Part shown: positions 1 to 8,296 of the stretch, piece by piece
How the letters are laid out: every line of letters starts with the position of its first letter
How positions within the stretch are numbered: the stretch's first letter is position 1
From: Paenibacillus sp. JCM 10914
GTDB taxonomy: Bacteria; Bacillota; Bacilli; Paenibacillales; Paenibacillaceae
DNA: 42,430 nt
Direction: 5' to 3'
NCBI RefSeq assembly: GCF_001315105.1
Contig: NZ_BAZR01000040.1
Location: 1-42,430 of the forward strand
Made by a program: the position numbers and the translations under genes
Notes under the pieces: generated by a model
What the model was told of the DNA's origin: nothing
What the model saw: only the letters and a program-made list of their open reading frames with translations
The model's database searches: none

Positions 1-142
1 AGGGACAGCGCTCTTAGCAGGAAGTAGCTCAACAAGCGCCCGAAGTAACTCAACGGTCTTCTGCACTATAATTCCAGCGTTCCCGAAGGGAGAAAGCGCT
101 CCTACCACCAAAGTAACGTAGAAGCGCCTCATTCACTCATTG

Positions 143-209
143 CCCACCTTTCGGGTGTCCAGAGGGCAGAGCCTTGGGGCCCTCCCTTGGAAGGGAGGGT
201 TTGGGTGGG
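143..209. other. GC-rich multi-hairpin element after nrdA
   Basis: This non-coding stretch begins 12 bases past the nrdA stop codon. Outer arms CCCACC (143-148) and GGTGGG (204-209) enclose a small hairpin CACC/GGTG (145-157). They also enclose a 9-bp perfect stem CCCTCCCTT/AAGGGAGGG with a 2-base loop (180-199). There is no T-run, so it is not a standard intrinsic terminator. It could be an RNA 3' structure of the nrdA transcript or a dispersed repeat. Nothing recognisable was seen in bases 1-142; no nrdB start is present there. Confidence 0.4.
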
Positions 210-220
210 TTCGAAAAAGA

Positions 221-2554
221 TTAACTTGCGCACGACTCGCACTCTTCAATAGTCAGCGCACGGCTGCGTACATAATACGTGGACTTAATGCCGGCTTTCC
301 ATGCATGCAGGTGCAGCTCCAAGAATTCCGAAGCCCGGATATCAGGGCGAACATACAGGTTAAAGCTTTGCGCTTGGTCAACGTGTCGCTGACGAGCGGC
401 AGCCATCTTGATGGACCAATTCTGGTCGATCAGGAAAGCCGTTTTATAGTACCAGATCGTTTTCTCGGACAGATCCGGAGCCGGGTTGGCCACTTTATAA
501 GTGGTTTTTTCTTCATAAGAAAGAAGTTCGTACAATGGATCGATACTTGCCGTGGAGCCTGCAATAATCGAAGTGGAACCGTTCGGTGCGATGGCAAACA
601 GCCATGCGTTACGGACACCGTTCGAATGAACTTCTTGCTGCAGTTCGCGCCATTGTTCAGTTGTGACGAATTTGCCTTCATGCTCGCCATCGGTGTAACC
701 GCGGAACGTGAAGTATTCGCCGCTCTCCCAATCGGAGCCCTTGAATTTCGGATAGTGGCCTTTTTCCTTGGCCAGCTCCATGCTGGATTTCACGAGCAGG
801 TAGTTAATATGTTCATACAGGTTGTCGTTATAGGCAACGGCTTCATCGGACTCCCAACGGATGCCTTCGAGCGCCAGCAAGTGGTGCAGACCGAAGGTAC
901 CAAGGCCGACTGCGCGGTACTGACTATTCGTGTACTGGGCTTGCAGAACTTCAATGTTATTAATGTCGATTACGTTATCCAGCATACGTACCTGGATCGG
1001 CACGAGACGCTCCAGGACACCGGCAGGTACCGCACGTGCCAAGTGGATGGAGTTCAGGTTGCAGACAACGAAGTCGCCAGGGATTTTGGAAATGACGATT
1101 CGGGTTTGGCCATCCTTCGTCACGAGCTCTTCCTGTTCAACTACCGTTGCTGATTGGTTCTGCATGATCTCAGTACACAGGTTGGATGAGTAGATCATGC
1201 CGTGTGCAGAGTTCGGGTTCGCACGGTTCACCGTGTCACGGTAGAACATGTAAGGCGTACCTGTCTCAAGCTGCGATTTCATCACGCGCTTCATGATGTC
1301 GATCGCTTGCACGGTGATGCGAGGCAGCAGCGGGTTCGCTACGGCTTCGGCATACTTTAGACGGAATTCACCTTCGCCTTTGCCTTGGTCATAGAAGTCT
1401 TCGAGACCCTGTGGACGGCCGTTCTCGTCTTTCCAGCCCATGATCTTCTTCACTTCGTGCGGGCAGAACAGGCTCCACTCTTCACGGGATTCAACGGCTT
1501 CCATGAACAGATCGGGCAGACATATGCCATGAAACACGTCATGTGCTCTCATGCGCTCGTCACCGTTGTTCAACTTCAAGTCCAGGAAGGACAGGATATC
1601 TTTGTGGAATACATCCAGATATACGGCGATGGCGCCTTTGCGCGTTCCCAACTGGTCAACGCTAACGGCGGTGTTGTTTAATTGGCGAATCCAAGGGATG
1701 ACGCCGGAGCTGGTGTTCTTGTGGCCGCGAATATCCGAGCCGCGGGCACGGACCTTACCGAGGTAGACTCCGATACCGCCGCCCATTTTGCTGAGACGAG
1801 CGATGTCCGTATTCGAATCGAAGATCCCTTCAAGGGAGTCGTCTACAGTATCGATGAAACAACTGGAGAGCTGACCGGCCACTTTTTTACCCGCATTGGA
1901 CATCGTCGGTGTAGCGGCGGTCATGTACAGGTTACTCATCGCCCAGTAAGCTTCTTTTACAAGGTCGAGACGTTTGTCGGCAGGTTCGTTATGCATGAGG
2001 AACATCGCGATGACCATGTAACGTTCTTGTGGCAACTCCATCACGCGGCCATCAAAATCATTGGCCAGATAACGTTCAGCGAGTGTGAGCAGCCCAATAT
2101 AATCGAACAATAGGTCACGGTCCGGATCGATGTATTCACCAAGTTCCTCGATCTGTTCCTTGGTATAGCTAGTAAGCAAATCCTCACGGTATATGCCTTT
2201 CTGAACAAGCTCTGTAATGAGCGGGTAGAAAGCACCGTATGGCTCTTCCGGATAAGCTTTGTATCGGCGGTTGGTGGCTGCTTTTTTATATAATGAAGTC
2301 AGGAATGAACGCGCTGCGGCAAACTTCCAGTTCGGTTCTTCTTTGGTTACGAGCTCCAGAGCAGACATGGTGAAGGCGTTGCTGATCTCTTCGCCAGTAA
2401 CTTGTTCACCGCGAAGCTTGGCGTTGACGCCACGGAGCAAGCGCTCCTTATCAAGCATGTCCAACCCCTTCAAGTTCCGGTCGGCATACACGGAGAGACG
2501 GATTTGATCAAAGGCAAGTTGACGATTGTTCGGTTTAACGACGAGCTGGGGCAT
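221..2554 (-). CDS. nrdA: Ribonucleoside-diphosphate reductase, class Ia alpha subunit
   Basis: Catalytic large subunit that reduces ribonucleoside diphosphates to deoxyribonucleotides in the cytoplasm. It works with a beta (NrdB) radical-generating subunit. The 777 residues fit the family. An ATP-cone-like N-terminus (about 1-95) precedes the ten-stranded barrel. The redox pair is C232 and C498, the radical/active-site triad is N458, C460 and E462 (NLCTE), and the C-terminal shuttle cysteines are C772 and C775 (CESC). The ATG at 2554 follows a GAGGA ribosome binding site. The gene sits behind a B12 riboswitch and NrdR boxes, which suggests it is switched off when cobalamin can support a class II enzyme encoded elsewhere. 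No beta-subunit gene is seen in the 220 bases downstream, which is unusual because the two subunits are normally adjacent. Confidence 0.95.
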   Translation of the reverse strand: MPQLVVKPNNRQLAFDQIRLSVYADRNLKGLDMLDKERLLRGVNAKLRGEQVTGEEISNAFTMSALELVTKEEPNWKFAAARSFLTSLYKKAATNRRYKAYPEEPYGAFYPLITELVQKGIYREDLLTSYTKEQIEELGEYIDPDRDLLFDYIGLLTLAERYLANDFDGRVMELPQERYMVIAMFLMHNEPADKRLDLVKEAYWAMSNLYMTAATPTMSNAGKKVAGQLSSCFIDTVDDSLEGIFDSNTDIARLSKMGGGIGVYLGKVRARGSDIRGHKNTSSGVIPWIRQLNNTAVSVDQLGTRKGAIAVYLDVFHKDILSFLDLKLNNGDERMRAHDVFHGICLPDLFMEAVESREEWSLFCPHEVKKIMGWKDENGRPQGLEDFYDQGKGEGEFRLKYAEAVANPLLPRITVQAIDIMKRVMKSQLETGTPYMFYRDTVNRANPNSAHGMIYSSNLCTEIMQNQSATVVEQEELVTKDGQTRIVISKIPGDFVVCNLNSIHLARAVPAGVLERLVPIQVRMLDNVIDINNIEVLQAQYTNSQYRAVGLGTFGLHHLLALEGIRWESDEAVAYNDNLYEHINYLLVKSSMELAKEKGHYPKFKGSDWESGEYFTFRGYTDGEHEGKFVTTEQWRELQQEVHSNGVRNAWLFAIAPNGSTSIIAGSTASIDPLYELLSYEEKTTYKVANPAPDLSEKTIWYYKTAFLIDQNWSIKMAAARQRHVDQAQSFNLYVRPDIRASEFLELHLHAWKAGIKSTYYVRSRALTIEECESCAS

Positions 2555-2600
2555 ACATAATTCCTCGCTTTCTTAGGGGGAAATTAGGAAAAAAGGCATC

Positions 2601-2643
2601 AAAAAAACATTTTCGAGAAACCTATCGGTCAGGTTTGAAAATG
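2601..2643 (-). terminator. Intrinsic terminator in the nrdA leader (riboswitch expression platform)
   Basis: On the minus strand CATTTTC plus AAACCT pair with AGGTTT and GAAAATG, with a CTC bulge and a short loop. Seven T follow directly. It lies between the cobalamin riboswitch and the nrdA start, so it is the likely off-state terminator: B12 binding should favour it and stop transcription before nrdA. Confidence 0.7.
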
Positions 2644-2765
2644 TCCGTGCGCTGTGATACTGAGAATAACATGGATGAATAGCCCGAGGGCTTTGCAATT
2701 GGTTATGTACAGACGCAATAAACGAACACATACCTATGCTCCGTAGGTCGGTGTGTCTCTTGCAA

Positions 2766-2956
2766 CAGGCAGGTCTCCTGACTTGGTTCTCGCACATGGA
2801 CGCCTTCCCGAAGATTTTTGTGGTACTTCAGTGGCAATTTGTCCTCATGTGGCCGGCTACCTAATCGTATGAAACCGGAAAGCCTTACAGTGGCGGGACC
2901 GTGATGGATTTGCACCATGCTTCCCTATTAAGCCAGACTGTCTTATAGGCAGTGCT
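2766..2956 (-). promoter_or_regulatory. Cobalamin (adenosylcobalamin) riboswitch
   Basis: Read on the minus strand, this leader carries the family landmarks in order. They are a GGGAA segment, GGTGCAAATCC, CACGGTCCCGCCACTGTAAGG (the B12 box region), a conserved GCCACTG, a GGGAAGGCG segment, and the closing AGTCAGGAGACCTGCC. It lies about 210 bases before nrdA on the same strand, with an intrinsic terminator in between. Control of a B12-independent reductase by such an element is known in other bacteria that also own a B12-dependent class II reductase. The exact 5' end is inferred from the promoter. Confidence 0.92.
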
Positions 2957-2962
2957 GACACC

Positions 2963-3015
2963 TGTATACACTATATTTGGTTGTTGTTAATCTAATTTAA
3001 CCCAATATATTGTAT
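2963..3015 (-). promoter_or_regulatory. nrdA promoter with tandem NrdR boxes
   Basis: Two NrdR-box-like 16-mers are present. The one at 3000-3015 (minus ATACAATATATTGGGT) matches the remembered consensus acaCwATATaTwGTGT at about 14 of 16 positions. The one at 2968-2983 (CAACCAAATATAGTGT) matches at about 12. They are separated by 16 bases, which gives the three-helical-turn spacing expected for NrdR. A -35-like TTAACA (2985-2990) and a -10-like TATACA (2963-2968) with a 16-base spacer overlap the downstream box. NrdR (ATP/dATP-sensing repressor) binding would block initiation. Confidence 0.6.
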
Positions 3016-3167
3016 CTGTAAACCATTATCTTAAAATTTGATGCAAAAAGAATTATAGCAAAAGAGAGACCTTCTTGCCAGTTCATAAACGGTCAAAAGG
3101 AGGTGAGATTTACGGGATTGTGACAGAATGCGACCATTTCTACCCGGATTCCACGTATCTTATCACA

Positions 3168-3195
3168 TTGACAAATGATAAAGCAGCCGTATGAA
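3168..3195 (+). promoter_or_regulatory. Candidate sigma-A promoter for the MTH1187-type gene
   Basis: A perfect -35 TTGACA (3168-3173), a 16-base spacer and a weaker -10 TATGAA (3190-3195) are seen. An inverted repeat ACCATA-cgata-TATGGT at 3208-3224 falls just past the expected transcription start and could be an operator. The untranslated leader would be about 140 bases. No known riboswitch was recognised in it. Confidence 0.4.
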
Positions 3196-3340
3196 AATGG
3201 GCGTAGGACCATACGATATATGGTGGTTCATGACGTTTGTTTTTTTGATATAAAGGTGTGAAATTGATATGATGACGATAATTGGAAAAAACGTAGTCCC
3301 TATCTCTGGTAGTAAGATTACGAATGAGGAGGCAGGTAAC

Positions 3341-3646
3341 ATGGCGATTGCCGAAGTGACGGTGATTCCGATCGGAACAGGAACAACGAGTCTTAGTGCT
3401 TACGTAGCGGAGATGCAGCGGGTTTTGGAGAAGCAGGATGGTATCACCTACGAGTTGACGTCGATGAGCACCATTATTGAAGGAGAGCTTACATGGGTAT
3501 GGCGTGCGATAGAGGCTTTGCATGAAACTCCATTCTTATCCGGCGCCAAGCGCGTATCAACATCGGTCAAGATCGATGATCGTCGAGATCAAATCTCCTC
3601 AAGCAAACTCAAGATTCAATCGGTACAGGATAAGCTAGGAGGATAA
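3341..3646 (+). CDS. MTH1187/YqgV family thiamine-binding protein
   Basis: A 101-residue small alpha/beta protein of the MTH1187 (DUF77) family, members of which bind thiamine or related ligands as oligomers. It opens with the family-typical MAIAEVTVIPIGTG. It also carries the LTSMSTIIEGEL segment and the long helix ending VSTSVKIDDRRD. The reading frame extends 24 codons upstream, but the ATG at 3341 is chosen because it has a strong GAGGAGGC ribosome binding site and matches the family N-terminus. It is monocistronic, ending at a bidirectional terminator. A role in thiamine supply or sensing is inferred from the family only. Confidence 0.85.
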   Translation: MAIAEVTVIPIGTGTTSLSAYVAEMQRVLEKQDGITYELTSMSTIIEGELTWVWRAIEALHETPFLSGAKRVSTSVKIDDRRDQISSSKLKIQSVQDKLGG

Positions 3647-3778
3647 CGCCCGATTTGACGGATTCCTCCAATTAATGGATGCACCAAAGGTTCAAGTTTA
3701 ATACACAGTTAATCGAATTTTAAGCTCTTCTTAAGATTTCGGGCGTAAGATAAAGACACCCCTTAAATTTATATAAAC

Positions 3779-3815
3779 AGAAGCCTCCCTGATGTCGGGA
3801 TCAGGGAGGCTTCTT
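3779..3815. terminator. Bidirectional terminator between convergent genes
   Basis: A 15-bp perfect stem (AGAAGCCTCCCTGAT with its complement) and a 5-base loop separate the MTH1187-type gene from the convergent minus-strand gene at 3837. T-rich bases follow on the plus strand only briefly. Confidence 0.75.
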
Positions 3816-3836
3816 TGCGCACATATCTCAGATATA

Positions 3837-4169
3837 TTATAGACCGATCCACTTTGCGATGTAGGATGCTACCGCCTTCTCCTGGAAGGCTTGCCAATTC
3901 TCAAATGAGGTGTGGCCGGCAATAAAGGGATCAATCTTGTCGTTTTGTATGAATTGGTCAAAATCCTCGTCCGTGTCTCCTTGGTAGCCGGCGGTTTCGA
4001 GAAGTTCATCTATCGTGAGGAACGGGGTATGTCTTTGAACAAACGGCTCGGAGAACAGCTCCTCTACAGGAACCTCTTGTTTCATTTCTGAGAGTCTAGA
4101 GACGTTCTCTCGAATTTCGCTAAGTCTTTCTTCATTCAATCCGGCAAGTCCACTCATTTCAGTACTCAT
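3837..4169 (-). CDS. Hypothetical acidic protein
   Basis: A 110-residue protein that I do not recognise. The start ATG at 4169 follows a clear GGAGGT with a 9-base gap; the frame itself stays open for 9 more codons upstream. The sequence is strongly acidic, without a signal peptide or membrane segment. A helical N-terminal half (about residues 8-35, NEERLSEIRENVSRL) is followed by PFLTIDELLETAGYQ and DEDFDQFIQNDKIDPFI segments, and by a C-terminal helix ending in W. It stands alone, with divergent and convergent neighbours of unrelated function. Confidence 0.6.
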   Translation of the reverse strand: MSTEMSGLAGLNEERLSEIRENVSRLSEMKQEVPVEELFSEPFVQRHTPFLTIDELLETAGYQGDTDEDFDQFIQNDKIDPFIAGHTSFENWQAFQEKAVASYIAKWIGL

Positions 4170-4380
4170 GATTATGCCACCTCCAAATAGTTGCACGTTA
4201 CTCTATATACATATACGAAAATGCTAAATTATGGGGTTCTTATTTTTTGACATTTACACCGAAATAGTTACAAAGAACTACATTTATGGTGATAAACCAA
4301 CCACGAATGAATCAGAAGAAGGAGATTCACGAGGTTAATTCTTTATGGTCTTAATTATATAGAAGCTAACTCTAACAGCG

Positions 4381-4399
4381 GAGAATTATAATTATTCTC
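4381..4399. promoter_or_regulatory. Candidate Fur/PerR-family box upstream of the ABC exporter
   Basis: The 19-mer GAGAATTATAATTATTCTC has 6-bp outer arms (GAGAAT/ATTCTC). It agrees with the classical Fur box GATAATGATAATCATTATC at 15 of 19 positions and is also close to the PerR box. It lies 128 bases before the exporter start codon. No confident -35/-10 pair was found next to it, so the assignment is tentative. Confidence 0.3.
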
Positions 4400-4458
4400 T
4401 ACCTAGGAAAACCATGGGAATTCAGTTAAACTATATTATGATTTGCTGCTTATGGCTA

Positions 4459-4472
4459 TTGACCGGGGTCAA
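4459..4472. promoter_or_regulatory. Palindrome TTGACC-GG-GGTCAA before the ABC exporter
   Basis: Perfect 6-bp arms around a 2-base centre lie 55 bases upstream of the exporter GTG start. This is a possible operator for a dimeric repressor; the regulator is unknown. Confidence 0.25.
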
Positions 4473-4526
4473 AAATGACAGGGGAGCTATCCGTGATTAT
4501 TTGCTTGTATATGGGGGTGGGCAATC

Positions 4527-6272
4527 GTGCCCAAAAAAGAAAAAATATCGATGACATGGCTGTTAAGATATTTAAAACCGGTCAAGGGACGCTTAAGCAT
4601 ACTCTTGATCATGCTGCTGGTGTCAACAGGCTTGCAGCTGCTGAATCCGCAAATTGTAAAGCGTTTTATTGACACCGCAGCAGACGGGGGGTTGCTGTCC
4701 AGCCTGATTCAGCTCGCGGGCATCTTTCTCGTTGTCGCTGTTGTGAACCAATTGATAACCGTTGCCGTCAGCTATCTTGGCAATGATGTCTCTTGGCGGG
4801 CGACGAACCGGCTCCGTGGAGATCTGTTAAGGCATTGTCTCCGGCTCGACATGAGGTTTCATAATGTGAAGACACCGGGTGAAATGATTGAACGCGTGGA
4901 TGGTGACGTGACGAGTATATCGAACTTTTTTGCGATGTTCATCGTACAGGTCATCGGAAGCTTTGTACTGCTTGCCGGTATTCTCGGTTTTATGTTTACC
5001 GTAAACTTGCCCATTGCGCTTGTCATGACGGTCTTCACCGTATTATCGATTCTGTTCATGGTATTCATTCGGAATATGGGGGTCAAGTCATCGAAGGATG
5101 AACGCGCTGCCAGTGCGTCCCTGTTCGGATTAATTGAGGAGCGCATTGCCGGGATCGAAGACGTGCAGGCCAACGGGAATGTGCCGTATGTCATGAGTCG
5201 GTTCCACCGGATGATGCGCAGCGTGTTTCTGAAAGGCCGCAAGGCGTGGATGATGCGGGTCATTCCGTGGAACACGACCGTTGTTCTGTTTGCGCTGGCA
5301 GTTACGGCAGTTCTGTTATTGGGCGTCCGATATTATCTAATTGGAGAGATCACTCTGGGAACGTTGTTCCTGATCTATCAATATACGCAGATGCTCAATG
5401 ACCCGATTGAGATGCTGGGCGACCAAGTGCAGGAGTTTCAAAAAGCAAAATCCGGCATGCTTCGTTCCAGGGAGCTGCTATCGAATCGCAGCGAGATTGC
5501 AGACGGGGCAGAGGAGCGGCTTCCGGACGGTGCGCTTGGTTTGGAATTCGAAGGCGTGAACTTTAGCTACAATGAGGATAAGCCGGTACTTAAGGATATT
5601 AATTTTACTGTAAAGCCGGGTGAACGTCTTGGCATCATCGGGCGTACTGGCAGCGGGAAGTCGAGTCTCAGCCGAGTGCTGCTTCGTCTGTACAACATCG
5701 ACAGCGGGGTTATCCGCGTAGGCGGCACGGATATTACGAAGTTGAAGCTGCCGGCGCTTTATCGCCGGGTTGGTATGGTAACGCAGGATGTGCAGCTGTT
5801 CGACGGTTCTCTTCGCGACAACCTCACTTTGTTTAATCACAGCGTCTCCGATGCGTTCATTATGGAGACGACCGAGCGTCTGGGCCTGCGTCAATGGATC
5901 GACGCCCAGCCGCAAGGATTGGATACGCATCTCTCGACAGGAGGAGCGTCGTTATCAGCCGGAGAGGCGCAGCTGTTTGCATTGACTCGGGTCTTCTTGA
6001 CCCAACCTAGCCTGGTTATTCTCGATGAGCCGTCTTCACGCCTCGACGCGGCAACGGAGACGATGCTCCAAGCAGCCGTGGATCAACTGATGCTCAGCTG
6101 CACGGGCGTCATTATTGCGCACCGTCTGGCTACGTTGGAGCAAGTGGATAAGATTATGGTGCTGGGCGATGGCCGGATTCTAGAGTTCGGGGCAAGAGAA
6201 GCACTGGCCCAAGATCCAGCCTCTCATTATGCCAGACTTCTGATTACAGGCAGAGAGGAGGAGCTTGCATGA
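4527..6272 (+). CDS. Heterodimeric ABC exporter, subunit 1 (membrane domain fused to ATPase)
   Basis: A 581-residue ABC exporter half-transporter. Six membrane segments (about residues 20-310) are followed by an ATPase domain. Walker A is GRTGSGKS, the Q-loop is in MVTQDVQLFDG, the signature is degenerate (LSAGEAQ), Walker B is LVILDEPSS with the catalytic glutamate, and the H-loop is IIAHR. The GTG start is preceded by GGGGGTGG. The gene overlaps the next one by four bases, so they form an operon. The intact Walker B glutamate pairs with the good signature of subunit 2, so this subunit should supply the active ATP site of the heterodimer. The substrate is unknown; multidrug or lipid export is typical of such BmrCD/LmrCD-like pairs. 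Confidence 0.9.
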   Translation: MPKKEKISMTWLLRYLKPVKGRLSILLIMLLVSTGLQLLNPQIVKRFIDTAADGGLLSSLIQLAGIFLVVAVVNQLITVAVSYLGNDVSWRATNRLRGDLLRHCLRLDMRFHNVKTPGEMIERVDGDVTSISNFFAMFIVQVIGSFVLLAGILGFMFTVNLPIALVMTVFTVLSILFMVFIRNMGVKSSKDERAASASLFGLIEERIAGIEDVQANGNVPYVMSRFHRMMRSVFLKGRKAWMMRVIPWNTTVVLFALAVTAVLLLGVRYYLIGEITLGTLFLIYQYTQMLNDPIEMLGDQVQEFQKAKSGMLRSRELLSNRSEIADGAEERLPDGALGLEFEGVNFSYNEDKPVLKDINFTVKPGERLGIIGRTGSGKSSLSRVLLRLYNIDSGVIRVGGTDITKLKLPALYRRVGMVTQDVQLFDGSLRDNLTLFNHSVSDAFIMETTERLGLRQWIDAQPQGLDTHLSTGGASLSAGEAQLFALTRVFLTQPSLVILDEPSSRLDAATETMLQAAVDQLMLSCTGVIIAHRLATLEQVDKIMVLGDGRILEFGAREALAQDPASHYARLLITGREEELA

Positions 6273-8080
6273 CGATTACTGGATTTATCGGGCGTTTGTT
6301 CCGCTACAAGCCTTCTTTATTTATCGTGAACGGAATTCTGTGGTGTATCTTTCATTCGCTGCCTTTGCTGATTGGACTTGGCATGCAGTGGTTCTTTGAT
6401 CGTGCGACCGCACAGTCTACGGATTACTTATGGCTGGCGGTGCCGCTGATTTTCATCGCTGTCGTCCGCTTCGCGAGGGTGGGCACTTTCTTTGCGGCCT
6501 TTTACGCCTGGGTCACTTATATCTATCATATTCAGGCAATTCTGCGAACCAATATGCTGGCAGGCATCATGCGTTGGCCAGGTCGAAATCTCCCGGCGTC
6601 GCCGGGAGAGGCGATGAGCCGCTTCCGCGATGACGTGGATGAGGTTGTAGAGTACGTGGAATCTTGGGTGGATTTCTGGGGGCGACTCGTGTTCGCACTC
6701 GTCTCCGTTGCCGTCATGGCCAGTATCAATTGGAAGATCATGCTGGTAGCTGTTCTGCCGTTAGTGGTTGTGACGTTGCTGAACAATCTTTCCGGTAACC
6801 GGGCCCGTCGTTATGGTCAGAAGAACCGTGAAGCGACGGGGCGGATTACGAGTTTCATAGCGGAGACGTTCGGTGCCGTGCAAGCTTTGAAGCTCGGCCA
6901 AGCCGAGGATCATGTGCATGAAAGATTCACGAAGCTGAGTGAAGACCGTCGTCAAGCGGCTCTGAAGGATAATCTGTTCAAGCAGTGGATGCGTTCATTG
7001 AACCAGCATGTACTGAGCATCTGTACGGGACTTATCTTGCTGATGTGTGCTGCGGAAATGCAGGCGGGGCGTTTTAGTGTAGGAAACTTCGCACTGTTTA
7101 CGACATACTTGGCTAATATCGGCTTCAGTATTTCTCTCTTTGGCTATATGGTGTTCCAACATAAGCGGTTGAAGGTTTCCTTCGATCGGATGCGAATGCT
7201 GTTTCGGCCGGGTGAGGAAGACCGGATTATTGACGCAAGGGAGACTTATCTGAATGAAGACCCGCCGAGACCTGTCGTTCCACTAAGGAAGCCTGAAGAG
7301 AAGCTGAGAGAAATTGAGGTTAATAACCTGTCTTATCAATATCCGAACTCGGAGAATGGCATACACGATATTAATCTGCGGCTTGAGCGCGGCAAATTCC
7401 TGGTGGTAACCGGACGGATCGGTGCAGGTAAATCGACACTCGTGAGGACGCTTCTCGGCCTGCTGCCTAAGCAGCAAGGCACGATTCTCTGGAACGGGGG
7501 AGCGGTTGACCCGGCGACCTTCCTCATGCCGCCGAGAGCGGCTTATACGCCGCAGGTGCCGCGGTTGTTCAGTGACCCGTTGCGAGAGAACCTCGTGCAA
7601 GGGAAGCAAGAGCAGGTGGAGGAATCCTTAGAGCGCGCGATTCGCCTATCTGTGATGGATAAAGATATCGAGAATCTGGATCAAGGCCTGGAGACGTTTG
7701 TCGGACCAAGAGGCGTAATGTTGTCCGGCGGCCAGATTCAGCGCGCGGCTACGGCCCGGATGCTGATGACCGGCGCGGACCTCTACATCTTCGATGATCT
7801 TTCCAGTGCGCTCGACGTAGAGACCGAGCAGCAGGTGTGGGAAGGGCTGTTTCAGGAGCAGGACGTGACGTGCATCGCGGTGTCTCATCGCAGGGCAGCG
7901 CTATCGAGGGCTGATCACATCATCGTGATGAAGGATGGCCGTATCGAGGCGGAAGGCAGCTTGTCCGAGCTACTGGCGACGAGCGCAGAGATGCGCCTGC
8001 TGTGGCAAGGAGAGCAGTCTGCGGTGCATGATGAATCCAAGGCAACTGTAGTGCAAGATCCTGAGGTCAGCAAGGTGTAA
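6269..8080 (+). CDS. Heterodimeric ABC exporter, subunit 2 (membrane domain fused to ATPase)
   Basis: A 603-residue partner half-transporter starting in the ATGA overlap with subunit 1. Membrane segments lie in about residues 15-300. The ATPase follows with Walker A GRIGAGKS, Q-loop YTPQVPRLF, a canonical signature LSGGQIQ, and H-loop AVSHR. Its Walker B reads LYIFDDLSS, so aspartate stands where the catalytic glutamate normally is. Together with the defective signature of subunit 1 this gives one non-hydrolysing composite site, the known asymmetric layout. The C-terminal tail beyond the ATPase (about 30 residues) is unstructured and acidic. A terminator follows 47 bases later. Confidence 0.9.
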   Translation: MTITGFIGRLFRYKPSLFIVNGILWCIFHSLPLLIGLGMQWFFDRATAQSTDYLWLAVPLIFIAVVRFARVGTFFAAFYAWVTYIYHIQAILRTNMLAGIMRWPGRNLPASPGEAMSRFRDDVDEVVEYVESWVDFWGRLVFALVSVAVMASINWKIMLVAVLPLVVVTLLNNLSGNRARRYGQKNREATGRITSFIAETFGAVQALKLGQAEDHVHERFTKLSEDRRQAALKDNLFKQWMRSLNQHVLSICTGLILLMCAAEMQAGRFSVGNFALFTTYLANIGFSISLFGYMVFQHKRLKVSFDRMRMLFRPGEEDRIIDARETYLNEDPPRPVVPLRKPEEKLREIEVNNLSYQYPNSENGIHDINLRLERGKFLVVTGRIGAGKSTLVRTLLGLLPKQQGTILWNGGAVDPATFLMPPRAAYTPQVPRLFSDPLRENLVQGKQEQVEESLERAIRLSVMDKDIENLDQGLETFVGPRGVMLSGGQIQRAATARMLMTGADLYIFDDLSSALDVETEQQVWEGLFQEQDVTCIAVSHRRAALSRADHIIVMKDGRIEAEGSLSELLATSAEMRLLWQGEQSAVHDESKATVVQDPEVSKV

Positions 8081-8126
8081 TCGATTGTTCTTTTGGAATT
8101 GGGGAATTGAACAATAATAGGGATGG

Positions 8127-8157
8127 CGCGGCTCTCGCACGGGAGCCGCGTTTTTTT
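8127..8157 (+). terminator. Intrinsic terminator after the ABC exporter operon
   Basis: Stem CGCGGCTC/GAGCCGCG with a short loop, followed by seven T. Confidence 0.85.
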
Positions 8158-8296
8158 GTCAGCAACAGAAACGGCAATTCCATATCGCGTCCTGCCAATT
8201 CTATTATATTGCTAACCGGAATAAGGATAGTAATACAAGCCGATCGATAGACAACAAGCATAGAATGTAGGAGAGCGTTGGAAGGGTGGGTTTACG

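Noticed and set aside
140..2507. Several plus-strand frames across nrdA, the longest 337 codons
   Set aside because: They are antisense to a gene with clear catalytic motifs and have no ribosome binding sites or family sequence.
3140..3523. 127-codon minus-strand frame opposite the MTH1187-type gene
   Set aside because: Antisense shadow; the plus strand has a known family and a strong ribosome binding site.
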